Assembly (NCBI GenBank): GCA_937949725.1
Contig: CALECT010000032.1
Span: 1 to 64,000 of the forward strand
Direction: 5' to 3'
Length of the DNA: 64,000 bases
Origin: an uncultured Pseudanabaenaceae cyanobacterium
Lineage (GTDB): Bacteria; Cyanobacteriota; Cyanobacteriia; PCC-9006; JAAUQQ01
A program made the position numbers and the translations under genes. Positions within the stretch are counted from its first letter, which is position 1, and every line of letters begins with the position of its first letter. Positions 43,125 through 52,780 of the stretch are shown here, piece after piece. The notes beneath the pieces were generated by a model. That model saw nothing but the letters and a program-made list of their open reading frames with translations, had not been told where the DNA came from and did no database searches.

Positions 43125-45824
43125 TTAGTAACGAGCAGTAGCCTGGAGCGATTTGCAGATATCGCCCAGGCTAGGGGCCTTTCCCGATGGGAAAGACTCC
43201 GACCGTTCACTCACAGGCAAATAGGGGTCACTATAGCCTTGGCGCTCCACAGCCTTAAGAGACTGACGATATCCCCAAAAGCCTGCCAGATACCCCGAGA
43301 TCTCTGCCCAGAGAAAGCGCCAGGGCACTTGATTTTGCCCCTTTGCTTTTTCGAGCAATCGACTAATGAAATAGCGAGGTAGTCCGCTAAGCAACTGTTG
43401 TTTTGCACGCATATCCTGATCAACGCGCCAGAGGCGCAGATGATAGGCAGTCCCTCCCATCATTTGCCGATGAATTTGATAACGCAACTCAGGGATAGTG
43501 CGGCGATGACGATGCCAGGCATAAGCAGAAGGGTCATAAACCAAGGTTCCCCCTGCTCGCAAAAGACGGTAAATCAAGTAGTTTTCCTCACCCCCCCCTA
43601 CAGGCGTGCCAGGCCCCAATTCTTCGGGCATCATCCCAATATTGGGATGATGGAAAATGCTGGCCCGAAAAGCTGAATTGGCTGAAACTCCCAAGTCCCA
43701 AACTGGAGGAGAGTAGTTAAAAGAGCTGAGCCAATGCCCATTGACCTCAAAGCGTTCCAACCCTTCACCCAGACCACCGTAAAGGTCTTCATACATTCGC
43801 TGGGCCTCAGTTTCCAATTCCCGAGGCAGAACATTTCCCGTGACAGCTAGAACTTCAGGGCGAGCCATGGGAGCCAGCAGTTTTTCGAGCCAATCCGGGG
43901 GGACAGTGACATCATCATCCACAGTGACAACAATATCGCCAGTACTCGCGCAGAAAGCAGAATTGCGACCATAGGAACCACCCACTCGGGGTTCTGAGAC
44001 CAGCCTCACGCCAGGAAAGTCTTTCACAACGGTGGGGGTGATGCCAGAGGCGGGGCGATTGTCCGCCACGATAATCTCGAAATTGCGATCGCTGGTTTGA
44101 GCTCGTAAATGTTGGAGACAGTTGCGCAGATCCTCAGGACGATCGCAGGTGGTAATAATGACCGAAACCGGAACTTCCAGGGGTAACTGCTCTGTAATTC
44201 CGGTGTTCTCTGCCAGAGAGGAAGCTTGCTGAGGCTGAAGCCAATGGGCCACTTGAAGCTCTAAAGCTTGCCAAGCTTGGGTATGGCCGCTTTGGGACTT
44301 GAGAAAGAGGCGATCGCGTAAGCTACGCACCAGCACTTGGCTAATCTGCCGAGGCGAAATATTGCCCTTGTTGTGCCATAGGTCAACGTTACCTAAGAGC
44401 TCTTCACCATGGGTGACAAAAATGCGCACACCATCGTATTCCTCTAAATCATCCCAGAAAGGTAGAGGGCTTTGGAGGTCGAGGCTACGGCTAGCCATTC
44501 GCTGTCCGGCCTTGGCAGCCTGCTCACCCAAGCCTTTACCCGGAAGCATTTCAGCTAATCCTGCGAGGGCTTGCTTGAACGAAGTGAAGCGATTGGCTTC
44601 GCTGACAACGGTCTTAAGCCCCGAGAAGAAACCCGCTAGCTTGGCTTGGAAAAAGGTCTTCGCCAGTCCCGACTGTTGCAGGCTAGATTGACCATACCAG
44701 CGGAGTCCCCCCAGGCTTTCTTTTAAAAAGATGAGCCTATAGCCCGAAGGAATACCGCTAGTTGCACAGCTGCCCCAGGCAAAGTAACGACCCAAGCGAG
44801 CTGCCTCTTGTTTAGCACTGAGACTCAGCTGCTCATCGCTTTGCTCAAAGCTCTCCCGAGCCCACATAGAAGAGTCATTGCAAAGCCCATGACCCTGGAC
44901 CATTTGCGTGAAGGTTAAGCGATAGTCATTGGCGATCTCACCATCTTCAGCCAATGCCGAGAGTAATGCCGAACGACGCAAAGCAACGTTCTGTTCAGGA
45001 ATAGGATGGTGGAAATGAACCTGATTCCATCGTTCCGAGGGAATAGGGCTTTGGTGATACCACCAACGTTTAAAGGACGGAGCCATAATGCTCTGTCCCT
45101 TAAGCACTTCCCAGGCATCGCTCGCTTCTGCCTTGGGCAGTAAAGGTCCAGTCATCACCATGATGCTGGAATCTTCCTGAAAACGCTGGGAGATCGCCGA
45201 GGCCCAGCCAGAACTCACTTGAACTTGAGGGGAAAGAAATGCAAGAACTTCCTTTTGACTAGCCTCCACAGCCAAGCGCCGCTGGGTTGCAAGGTCATTG
45301 CTCTCGTCAGGTATATATTGCAGAGACAGTTCCCCTGCGGCATCGCAAATCTGGGTTTCACTCATGGCCGGTCCCACGGCAATAAGCTGCCTTGCTGCCT
45401 GGGGTAAAAGTGACAAGCTGGATTTTAGTTGAGCAAAGCAGCTTGCAAGTTGCTCGGCAGTAATCTCACCTTGGGCAGCCGCACAACACAAAACCACCGT
45501 GACTGAAGCTGAGTCACTTGCAGAAGTCAAACGAGCTTCCTGCTGCTGAAGTAGGTCTGACCAACTAATATCTGGAGTCCATTGCCCCGCAACCAAGCTT
45601 TCACTCAAACTGCGCAGGAGAATTTCCTCCGAGAACTGTTGCGTGATCGCCTCCCTTTGGTCAGCCACCGAGCAACATCCTCCTTTCACAGGAAGCTCTA
45701 TTTCCCCTAAGGCCTCTCCTCCCCAAACAACAAGCCCTCGAACAGACCTATACCCCTCTAAAGATTCCAAATTCTGAAAAGGTTGATTGAGATTAAAATC
45801 AACTAAGAAAGAAGGCTTGGTCAT
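43125..45824 (-). CDS. Double-module glycosyltransferase family 2 protein
   Basis: An 899-residue protein made of a duplicated module: a ~60-residue beta-rich lead (LVVWGGEALGEIELPVKGG near 30; IFVTHGEELLGNVDL near 462) followed each time by a GT2-like domain. The second GT2 (about 555-800) is complete: VSVIITTCDRPEDLRNCL, IVADNRPASG, the acidic metal site VVTVDDDVTVP (about 637-647) and GGGEENYLIYRLLRAGG. The first (about 105-330) keeps the frame (AFLSPQVQVSSGWASAI, QNVALRR) but lacks an Asp-rich motif and looks inactive. Cytosolic or membrane-associated; near the Wzm/Wzt exporter, so probably surface glycan synthesis. Confidence 0.9.
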   Translation of the reverse strand: MTKPSFLVDFNLNQPFQNLESLEGYRSVRGLVVWGGEALGEIELPVKGGCCSVADQREAITQQFSEEILLRSLSESLVAGQWTPDISWSDLLQQQEARLTSASDSASVTVVLCCAAAQGEITAEQLASCFAQLKSSLSLLPQAARQLIAVGPAMSETQICDAAGELSLQYIPDESNDLATQRRLAVEASQKEVLAFLSPQVQVSSGWASAISQRFQEDSSIMVMTGPLLPKAEASDAWEVLKGQSIMAPSFKRWWYHQSPIPSERWNQVHFHHPIPEQNVALRRSALLSALAEDGEIANDYRLTFTQMVQGHGLCNDSSMWARESFEQSDEQLSLSAKQEAARLGRYFAWGSCATSGIPSGYRLIFLKESLGGLRWYGQSSLQQSGLAKTFFQAKLAGFFSGLKTVVSEANRFTSFKQALAGLAEMLPGKGLGEQAAKAGQRMASRSLDLQSPLPFWDDLEEYDGVRIFVTHGEELLGNVDLWHNKGNISPRQISQVLVRSLRDRLFLKSQSGHTQAWQALELQVAHWLQPQQASSLAENTGITEQLPLEVPVSVIITTCDRPEDLRNCLQHLRAQTSDRNFEIIVADNRPASGITPTVVKDFPGVRLVSEPRVGGSYGRNSAFCASTGDIVVTVDDDVTVPPDWLEKLLAPMARPEVLAVTGNVLPRELETEAQRMYEDLYGGLGEGLERFEVNGHWLSSFNYSPPVWDLGVSANSAFRASIFHHPNIGMMPEELGPGTPVGGGEENYLIYRLLRAGGTLVYDPSAYAWHRHRRTIPELRYQIHRQMMGGTAYHLRLWRVDQDMRAKQQLLSGLPRYFISRLLEKAKGQNQVPWRFLWAEISGYLAGFWGYRQSLKAVERQGYSDPYLPVSERSESFPSGKAPSLGDICKSLQATARY

Positions 45825-46114
45825 AGTAGGAAAAAGGTCAATATAAAATAGATTAAATAAGGTTTTAGAGAGAACTTCGAGAGAAATAAAAATCCCTAAG
45901 ACCCAAACGCCCAGAGCAATCTAATAAGCTCATTTCCCAATTGTGCAAGTTACGAATAGATAGGTTTTGATGGGATTTGGCGGACTGCTCCTTAAACAAG
46001 GAAACAATTGACATACCGCTTATTTCTGAGGAAACAAAAAACCAAAATCGCATCCAAAACTCTCTGGCTGAATGGATGGGCATGTTTGTGGACATCCGCA
46101 AACATTTGTCTCTC

Positions 46115-46221
46115 ATACCAAATCCGGTTCGGTGACCCCCGATTCCTGTCAGTTTATCTGCAGGGGCGAACAGCGGTTGGCTCGCAGAGAGTTTAGGAGG
46201 ACAGCTATTAGGATTTGGTAT
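46115..46221. mobile_element. 107-bp MITE-like element with ATACCAAATCC ends
   Basis: Perfect 11-bp terminal inverted repeats ATACCAAATCC (46115-46125) and GGATTTGGTAT (46211-46221) bound a non-coding, non-AT-rich interior. The same terminal motif is common in cyanobacterial intergenic regions. I do not see a clear target-site duplication. It lies in the 550-bp gap between the 899-residue glycosyltransferase and the ABC ATPase; no gene is seen in the rest of that gap. Confidence 0.65.
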
Positions 46222-46374
46222 CAGACGCTATCCATGTCAAGTATTGCACAACCTAGAACCTAGATTAACATTTTTCTAGACCCAGAGATATTGTGGTAGA
46301 CAGCTAAAAATTTAAGATTCAGATGCAGTTTCAAGCAGTTCTGCATTGACCATTAACTTGCATCTATCAACTGC

Positions 46375-47628
46375 TTAAACAGCAGAAGCTTCCGGTGAAA
46401 TCTTGGAATCACCGGCTAAATTGGAGTCTTGCTTCGATTCAAGCCTCGCAGTTTCAATCGTCCATATGCAGGGGGGATGGAGCAACCCTTCAATAACGCG
46501 AGTGGGCTTCACAATAAGCTCTGCCATTTTGTCTTGGTATTCCAAAAGCGTTTTCCAATTTTTGGAATGAACGCCAGCATGCATAGAATATTTTCCACCG
46601 TTGAGATCTAAACGATCAATCTGTAAGCGAATTCGCCCAGTTCCAGGCGAAATCATCTTATTGCAGTCCATGCGATGGGTATTACTGGTAAAACACACCG
46701 CACCATTTTCATGGAGAATACGCACCGAAAAGATCGGATCAGGCAAGGGCTCTAAACAGTTGTAATCCAGTTCTACCGTTAAAGGATCACCGCAATGGAA
46801 TGGTTCTGTAGGCGAGAGGCGCATGGCCGTGATAGCAATCTGTCGTCCCAGAACCTCGACTTCAGCCTGGGGAAGCCGAGGTTTTTGATCCGGATGCATG
46901 GCAGCTTGATATTCTGTCACGACAGTTTTAGGGTCACTGTAGGCAGCAACCTGACCCCGGTTTAGTAGAAGGGCGCGATCGCACAATTCCATCACCTGAT
47001 CGGGGCTTTGGGAGATGAACATAATGGCACAGCCCTGGTCTCGCAAAGCTTTGACTCGCTTAATACATTTAGTCTTAAAGCCAATATCTCCTACAGATAA
47101 ATGCTCATCAATCAACAACAACTGAGGATCCGTATGGATCGCAATGGAAAATGCTAATCGCATTCCCATCCCGGTGCTGTAGGTCCGAATCGGATTATCA
47201 ATAAAGCTTTCTAGCTCCGCAAATTCAATAATTTCCGCTTCTCTAGCCAGAACTTCTACTTTGGTAAGGCCGCCAATTAAGGCAGCTACCATGAGATTTT
47301 CCCGGCCCGTGAGGTCTTCATGGAAGCCTGCTCCCAGATCTAACAAGGCTCCTACGCGTCCTCGAATATGGATCTGTCCTTCATCGGCACTACCAATACC
47401 ACCAATGAGACGTAGCAGAGTCGATTTGCCTGCACCGTTATGACCTAGCACACCCAGGATTTCGCCCGGTTGCACCTCAAAACTGACATTGCGTAAGGCC
47501 CAGAAATCATTCATGGGTTTGAAACGCTTGAAGCCACCCATGGCCGCTTGCATAATGGTGCGGGGGCGATCGCTGGGATAAGCGCTAAACCGCTTGCCTA
47601 GATTTTGAACAACGATTCCGTGACCCAT
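46375..47628 (-). CDS. Wzt-type ABC transporter ATP-binding protein for polysaccharide export
   Basis: A 417-residue ATPase: Walker A GHNGAGKST (about 62-70), signature YSTGMGMRLAF, Walker B LLLIDEHLSVGD, and a C-terminal ~150-residue beta-sandwich extension (about 255-400) of the Wzt-C type that recognises the glycan end. ATG 47628 is preferred because it is preceded by AAGGA at good spacing and matches where the family starts; an in-frame TTG at 47700 would add 24 residues. It lies 89 bp after the permease gene and forms a transporter with it. Confidence 0.92.
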   Translation of the reverse strand: MGHGIVVQNLGKRFSAYPSDRPRTIMQAAMGGFKRFKPMNDFWALRNVSFEVQPGEILGVLGHNGAGKSTLLRLIGGIGSADEGQIHIRGRVGALLDLGAGFHEDLTGRENLMVAALIGGLTKVEVLAREAEIIEFAELESFIDNPIRTYSTGMGMRLAFSIAIHTDPQLLLIDEHLSVGDIGFKTKCIKRVKALRDQGCAIMFISQSPDQVMELCDRALLLNRGQVAAYSDPKTVVTEYQAAMHPDQKPRLPQAEVEVLGRQIAITAMRLSPTEPFHCGDPLTVELDYNCLEPLPDPIFSVRILHENGAVCFTSNTHRMDCNKMISPGTGRIRLQIDRLDLNGGKYSMHAGVHSKNWKTLLEYQDKMAELIVKPTRVIEGLLHPPCIWTIETARLESKQDSNLAGDSKISPEASAV

Positions 47629-47717
47629 CGATTTCGATTCCTTAATGATGTGCTCCTTGGGATTGGAGCGGAGAGCATCTAAATCTAACCACTGACTCAA
47701 ATAGGCGAATATTCAGG

Positions 47718-48530
47718 CTATAGCTCTTCCACAAATCGCTCGCTTTGACGCTGGAAAATTCGATGGCCGAGGGGTAAGAGAACAGCGGTAACCGCAGCAA
47801 GAATAAGAACAGGCATCCAGCCAAAGCTAGCCGTTGTCGCTTCAGGGGAAAGCAGAATCGAGCGATAACCATCAATCAAGATCAACACTGGATTGAACTG
47901 GAAGATGTGACTGTATTGCTCGGGGACCTGGTAGAAAATTGCCGAAAAATAAAACAACATTTGCAACAGTACTCCCAAGGTATGTTGCGTATCGCGAAAG
48001 GTCACATTGAGGGAGGCAAGGACGTAGGCCAAGCTCACAGTGAGTGCAAACTGCAAAGCCATCAGTAATGGTAACAAGAGCAACCCGGCATGGAGCTCAA
48101 TGCCATCTATCCATAGAAAAATCAGTAATATCGGCAGGGACATAAGGAAGTGAATCAACCCCGTTGCAACATTGACAACAGGCAAAACCGCGACCGGGAA
48201 ACCTGGCTGACGGATGAGAGCGCGATTGTGGACAATGGCCCCAGTGGCCTCTGTTAGGGAACCCTGGAACCAAGTCCAGACCAGTAGACCGCTAAAAATA
48301 TAAGAGGTGAAATTAGGAATTGAATTATTGACTAACAGAATGCCAAAAACAAAGGCATAGACAACGAGCTGCATTAAAGGGTTGATCAGCATCCAAGCAA
48401 TCCCGAGAGCAGAACGGTTGTAGAGCAGCTTGATATCCCGACTCACGAGCCCAACGAGTAAATCTCGGCGCTGAATCCAAGGCCGATTAATCAACTTTTT
48501 TTGCTGGGGAAGTTTAGAGCTAATAGCCAT
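47718..48530 (-). CDS. Wzm/TagG-type ABC transporter permease for polysaccharide export
   Basis: A 270-residue ABC-2 type permease with six hydrophobic helices. Family features are RRDLLVGLVSRDIKLLYNRSALGIAWMLINPLMQLVVYAFVF at the N-terminus and FYFSAIFYQVPEQYSHIFQFNPVLILIDGYRSILL near the C-terminus. ATG 48530 is used; a TTG two codons upstream is possible. With the Wzt-like ATPase it should export an undecaprenyl-linked O-antigen, teichoic-type or exopolysaccharide chain across the inner membrane. Confidence 0.93.
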   Translation of the reverse strand: MAISSKLPQQKKLINRPWIQRRDLLVGLVSRDIKLLYNRSALGIAWMLINPLMQLVVYAFVFGILLVNNSIPNFTSYIFSGLLVWTWFQGSLTEATGAIVHNRALIRQPGFPVAVLPVVNVATGLIHFLMSLPILLIFLWIDGIELHAGLLLLPLLMALQFALTVSLAYVLASLNVTFRDTQHTLGVLLQMLFYFSAIFYQVPEQYSHIFQFNPVLILIDGYRSILLSPEATTASFGWMPVLILAAVTAVLLPLGHRIFQRQSERFVEEL

Positions 48531-48938
48531 GGTCAAAGAAAAGATTGCTTGGGATGTCGCCTCAAGGCTAGGACAAACGGCCCATATAAAGGGACATCAC
48601 TGCTTTAGCCAGCTTTTCCAGACTAGACCAGAATTCTTGTGATTGTGGCCCAACCTGAGGAATTTATCGAGCGACAAATCCGTAAATTTACGGGGAGTCA
48701 ACCCTAACAAGCCACAAAAGGCCAAAGGTAGAGCGGCTTCATCTGAACTTTTTGTACTGCTGAAGACTGGATGAGTCAGCGGAAACTACGGGAACAGGAA
48801 GGCTAACTTAGGGTCAAGACATCAACAATTGCAAGTATTCCTACGGTGGTCACACCTAGGCCAGTTGATGATAGTTGCTCTAATTGACTTTGTCCTGAGC
48901 TGCTGCCAGTTGCCGCTTCTTCTTATTCAAAATCTGAA
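48531..48938. other. Divergent promoter region, nothing specific identified
   Basis: 408 bp between the permease gene (minus strand) and a GT2 gene (plus strand). It must hold promoters for both halves of the polysaccharide locus. I find no repeat, hairpin or small gene I would defend. Confidence 0.4.
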
Positions 48939-50069
48939 ATGGTATTTAACCAGCCCAGCCTCTCTGTTATTGTGCCAGTGCTTGATGGAGGAGAAGACTT
49001 CCGTCGGTGTTTACAGAGCATCCGCCAGGGAGATACCCAGCCCAGCGAATTAATTGTGGTGAACGACGGCAGCCGCGATGGCTCGGGTGATGTAGCCCGT
49101 CAGTTTGGCGCAAAGGTGGTTGATTTACCCCATGCCCATGGGCCTGCCTTTGCTCGAAACCGTGGCGCAAGTCTCGCCAAGGGTGAGATTTTATTTTTTG
49201 TTGATGCAGATGTCACGGTACAGCAGGGCACGCTACGTAAGGTTGCTCAAACGTTCCAGGAACAATCCCAAGTGGATGCACTGATTGGCTCCTACGATGA
49301 TCAGCCGGGCGCTGAGAACTTTACATCTCAGTACCGCAACTTACTTCACCATTACACCCATCAAGTATCTTCTACAGAGGCTTCTACGTTCTGGGGAGCT
49401 TGTGGGGCAGTGCGTCGCTCAGTATTTCTATCGGTGGGTGGCTTCGACGAAGGCTACCGCGTTCCCTGTGTGGAGGATATCGAGCTGGGCTATCGCTTTA
49501 AGCGAGCAGGCTACTCTATTCGCTTGTGCAAGGGCATTCAGGTCAAGCATCTCAAGCGCTGGGAGCCTGTAAAGATGATCAAGACGGATATCCTTTGCAG
49601 AGCATTGCCTTGGACTGAACTATTGCTCCGCGATCGCCAACCCATGAACGATCTAAACCTCAAGCGTGGTAATCAGTTCAGCGTTGTTTGTTCCTTTGTT
49701 TCCCTGTTGGGCTTGTTGACGCCTTTGGCTCCAACCTTATTTAGCACGATTTCTCTGCTAGCTCTGGCTGGAATAGTTGGGCTCAATCAGGACATCTACC
49801 GCTTTTTCTTGGCCCAGCGAGGCCCAGTCTTTACGCTGAAGTCCATGGCCTATCACTGGTTGTTCTACGTCTACAGCGGCCTAGCTTATGCTATCGGCCT
49901 GGCTAATCACCATCTCCAGCCTCGCCATGCCCGTCAGCAGCTGATGCCTTTGACAACGATCCCTGCTGACCTACGTCAGTCTGCACAGGTTCAAATAGGG
50001 CAGCATGTGACTCCATACGGCTCTAGCAGCAGCCCCAAAGCGATGCCCCAACTCACCTCTGTGAGCTAG
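48939..50069 (+). CDS. Glycosyltransferase family 2, membrane-anchored
   Basis: A 376-residue GT2 enzyme. The catalytic domain (about 7-230) has LSVIVPVLDGGEDFRRCLQSI, VVNDGSRDGSGDVA, the metal site ILFFVDADVTV (about 85-95), and a VEDIELGYRFKRAG base region. Two C-terminal transmembrane segments follow (about 245-285 and 305-325), with a short tail. It diverges from the Wzm/Wzt genes. Probable role: adding a sugar to a lipid-linked precursor of the exported polysaccharide. Confidence 0.92.
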   Translation: MVFNQPSLSVIVPVLDGGEDFRRCLQSIRQGDTQPSELIVVNDGSRDGSGDVARQFGAKVVDLPHAHGPAFARNRGASLAKGEILFFVDADVTVQQGTLRKVAQTFQEQSQVDALIGSYDDQPGAENFTSQYRNLLHHYTHQVSSTEASTFWGACGAVRRSVFLSVGGFDEGYRVPCVEDIELGYRFKRAGYSIRLCKGIQVKHLKRWEPVKMIKTDILCRALPWTELLLRDRQPMNDLNLKRGNQFSVVCSFVSLLGLLTPLAPTLFSTISLLALAGIVGLNQDIYRFFLAQRGPVFTLKSMAYHWLFYVYSGLAYAIGLANHHLQPRHARQQLMPLTTIPADLRQSAQVQIGQHVTPYGSSSSPKAMPQLTSVS

Positions 50070-50142
50070 GAACTCAGTCCATCATGGCTGGATGGGAGCT
50101 TTAGACAGCGGCCCATGGGACCCTGAATATTCATGTTTATCC

Positions 50143-50172
50143 ACGCCTTGGCAAACCAAGGCGTTTGTTTTT
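50143..50172 (+). terminator. Intrinsic terminator after GT2 gene
   Basis: A 9-bp perfect stem ACGCCTTGG / CCAAGGCGT with a CAAA loop (50143-50164) is followed by TTGTTTTT, 75 bp after the GT2 stop. This is the best intrinsic terminator outside the small-RNA array. Confidence 0.88.
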
Positions 50173-50291
50173 GGGCAAGGCAACCTAGGCTCAAGCAACA
50201 GACCCGTAGCATCAATAACCTCTCCCCTGCGGAGGTCCCCAATCATTGCCGCTGATAAGATCATCCCCATAGCCCCTCTGCCCCAGCCTGA

Positions 50292-50990
50292 ATGTCTCCT
50301 GACCAAATTGACCTGTTCAACGTTGCCGATACCGTCAATGCCCCCCCGGAAGACTTTGACCCGGCTTTGATTCCCACCGATGCCAACATCCCCATTCCTG
50401 CGGGGACCTACAGCACTATGGAGGACTTAAAGGCTCCCTGTAATGGCTGCCATCGCTGTGGGTTAGGCACAACGCGAACCAATGCCGTCATAGGTCGAGG
50501 CAACCCTAAAGCAGACATTCTCGTCATTGGTGAAGGGCCAGGCCAAACCGAGGATGAGACAGGATTACCCTTCGTAGGCAAAGCAGGACAGCTGTTGGAG
50601 AAAATCCTTGCGGCGGTGAAGCTGGATACGGAAAAGGATGTCTACATCGCCAATATTGTTAAATGCCGACCTCCGGGCAACCGCAAGCCAACGGATAAGG
50701 AAATGAAGTCCTGTACGCCCTACTTGCTAGAGCAGGTTCGGATTATGGACCCTAAGATTGTTTTGCTCATGGGAGCCACTTCGGTTCAGGGCCTACTGGG
50801 GGAAAAGGCTGGCATTACGAAAATTCGAGGTCAGTGGCGCGAGTGGGAAGGTCGCCTTTGTATGCCCATGCTGCACCCCGCCTATTTGCTGCGTAATCCC
50901 TCGCGTAAAGAAGGCAGTCCCAAATACCACACCTGGAAAGATATTCAGGCAGTGCGAGCAAAGTACGATGAGATTTGTCAGGGCGAGTAA
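50292..50990 (+). CDS. Family-4 (4Fe-4S) uracil-DNA glycosylase
   Basis: A 232-residue base-excision repair enzyme. Cysteines near the N-terminus (C50, C53, C56 in CNGCHRC) plus Cys in NIVKCRPPGN (about 124) and KSCTPYLL supply the 4Fe-4S ligands of type-4 UDGs. The active-site motif is IGEGPGQTEDETGLPFVGKAG (about 79-99), with the second motif MLHPAYLLRNPS near the C-terminus. It removes uracil arising from cytosine deamination. The first ~45 residues (acidic and Pro-rich) extend beyond the family core. Confidence 0.93.
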   Translation: MSPDQIDLFNVADTVNAPPEDFDPALIPTDANIPIPAGTYSTMEDLKAPCNGCHRCGLGTTRTNAVIGRGNPKADILVIGEGPGQTEDETGLPFVGKAGQLLEKILAAVKLDTEKDVYIANIVKCRPPGNRKPTDKEMKSCTPYLLEQVRIMDPKIVLLMGATSVQGLLGEKAGITKIRGQWREWEGRLCMPMLHPAYLLRNPSRKEGSPKYHTWKDIQAVRAKYDEICQGE

Positions 50991-51069
50991 TTCTGGCCTA
51001 GGGGGCTCACCCCCATTGGTGTTAGAGATTAAGGCTGCTGACGACTGAACTATTGAGACCGCGATCGCT

Positions 51070-51594
51070 ATGGCTTCTGATCTCTACGTCAACTGGACCG
51101 ATTATCACCGCCAGATTGAACAGCTTGCTGTGAATATTCATCAGTCTGGCTGGGAATTTAATCAAATTCTCTGCTTGGCGAAGGGCGGTTTACGCATTGG
51201 CGATATCCTGGCACGGCTATTTGACCAACCCCTAGCCATTCTCGCGGCTTCATCCTATGGCGGCAGTGATGGTCGCCAGCGTGGCTCCATTACCTTTTCT
51301 CATGACCTCACCATGACGACGGCAAATTTGGGCAGTCGCATCCTCGTTGTGGATGATCTCGTGGACTCCGGCATTACCTTGCAAAAAAGTCTGGTCTGGC
51401 TGGATCGGAAATATGGGTTTTATGTTGATGAGGTGCGTACGGCGGTGCTGTGGCATAAAGCTAGCTCCGTGATTAAACCGGACTATGCGATCGAATATTT
51501 GGAAGACAATCCCTGGATCCATCAACCTTTTGAACAATACGAACTAACGTCAGCAGAGGCTTTGATGAAACGGGCAAATGGAAAGACGCCTTAG
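51070..51594 (+). CDS. Phosphoribosyltransferase-domain protein
   Basis: A 174-residue type-I PRTase-fold protein. The PRPP-binding loop is RILVVDDLVDSGITLQ (about 92-107), preceded by CLAKGGLRIGDILARLF as the flexible-loop side. It resembles hypoxanthine/xanthine-type or regulatory PRTases; the base substrate cannot be assigned. It follows the UDG gene by 79 bp on the same strand and may share its transcript. Confidence 0.9.
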   Translation: MASDLYVNWTDYHRQIEQLAVNIHQSGWEFNQILCLAKGGLRIGDILARLFDQPLAILAASSYGGSDGRQRGSITFSHDLTMTTANLGSRILVVDDLVDSGITLQKSLVWLDRKYGFYVDEVRTAVLWHKASSVIKPDYAIEYLEDNPWIHQPFEQYELTSAEALMKRANGKTP

Positions 51595-51760
51595 TTCAAA
51601 GACCTACAAGCTTTCTCACAAATCGCTGAGACTTTGCCAAGGCTTCTAGGGGGAGATCACCATCAAAATGTGAAATCCTCTCGACCCTCCCCCAATTTTT
51701 ATCCGGAGCGAGTACACTCCCCCTTAGTAAGCTGCATTTGCACTCCCTGGGGTGGACCCT

Positions 51761-52771
51761 ATGTCGTCGAGCCGTATGACCTCCAAACCTCGCCAGCCAA
51801 TGGCGGGTCGAAATCGCCGCACCACAGGTCAGCGTCCTCCGGCAAATCGTCAGGTAAGATGGCAAAGCAGTCAGCCCTCAATGGGGCAGAACCCCTTCAT
51901 GATGGACGATTTCGACGATATTCCCGTTGCTCTGCGAGAGGGCAACATTCCCAAAAAACGTAGCGCTTCAAAATGGCGCTGGGTTATTGTCGGCGGTACC
52001 TTGGCAGGGGCCGTTGGCCTGTCTATGGGCATTGCTGCTGCTGTCTTTAATGCCAATGTGTTGTCTTTCAGCCAGGCTCAGGCTGAATCTGATATAGACA
52101 GCGCGATCGCAGTCATGGGCGATGGCCCCCTCAATGGCGATCGCACCAACTCAAACTCAATCCTAACAACAGCACCGGGAGGCTCAAACCAGGTTAACGA
52201 ATCTTCTCCATCCAAGCCAGTGGGCGAAGATACGGCGCAGCAAACACTGCAACTCGATTCCCCTGACTCCGTTAAGACGATCCTGGGCCATTACCCCTTT
52301 GAAGAAGCCGCTAATACTCAGCTCACTGACATTGGCGGCGGCATACTGTTGAATAGTGCTACGGCCTCAGCCTTCAGGGAAATGCGGGCCGCAGCCCAGG
52401 CTGATGGAATTGACCTGGTTCCCCTCTCTGGCTTTCGTTCCGTAGAGGTTCAGCAAGATCTATTCTTTAACGTCAAAGCAGAGCGTGGCCAAACCGCGAG
52501 CGAGCGAGCCAAGGTCAGCGCCCCTCCGGGCCACAGTGAACACCACACGGGCTATGCCGTAGATATTGGCGATTCCAGGGACGCTTCCACCGACCTGAGC
52601 GAGCGGTTTGAAACGACAGCAGCCTTTGCCTGGCTGCAAAAGAATGCGCCTTACTTCAGCTTTGAACTGTCTTTTCCCAAGGGCAATGAACAGGGTGTCA
52701 ACTACGAGCCCTGGCACTGGCGCTATGTAGGGGACCAGGCTAGCCTGGAGTTATTCCATCGGGATCGCTAA
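51761..52771 (+). CDS. M15-family D-alanyl-D-alanine carboxypeptidase (VanY-like)
   Basis: A 336-residue envelope enzyme. The basic, Ser/Pro-rich cytosolic N-terminus (about 1-68) precedes one transmembrane helix (about 71-95) and a low-complexity periplasmic linker (about 100-165). The M15B peptidase domain (about 170-330) has the zinc motif SEHHTGYAVDIGD (about 258-270) and EPWHWRYVG (third His). It trims the terminal D-Ala from peptidoglycan stems. ATG 51761 is chosen over a GTG three codons upstream. It is followed 9 bp later by the zinc-protease gene. Confidence 0.9.
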   Translation: MSSSRMTSKPRQPMAGRNRRTTGQRPPANRQVRWQSSQPSMGQNPFMMDDFDDIPVALREGNIPKKRSASKWRWVIVGGTLAGAVGLSMGIAAAVFNANVLSFSQAQAESDIDSAIAVMGDGPLNGDRTNSNSILTTAPGGSNQVNESSPSKPVGEDTAQQTLQLDSPDSVKTILGHYPFEEAANTQLTDIGGGILLNSATASAFREMRAAAQADGIDLVPLSGFRSVEVQQDLFFNVKAERGQTASERAKVSAPPGHSEHHTGYAVDIGDSRDASTDLSERFETTAAFAWLQKNAPYFSFELSFPKGNEQGVNYEPWHWRYVGDQASLELFHRDR

Positions 52772-52780
52772 ATCACCTCC

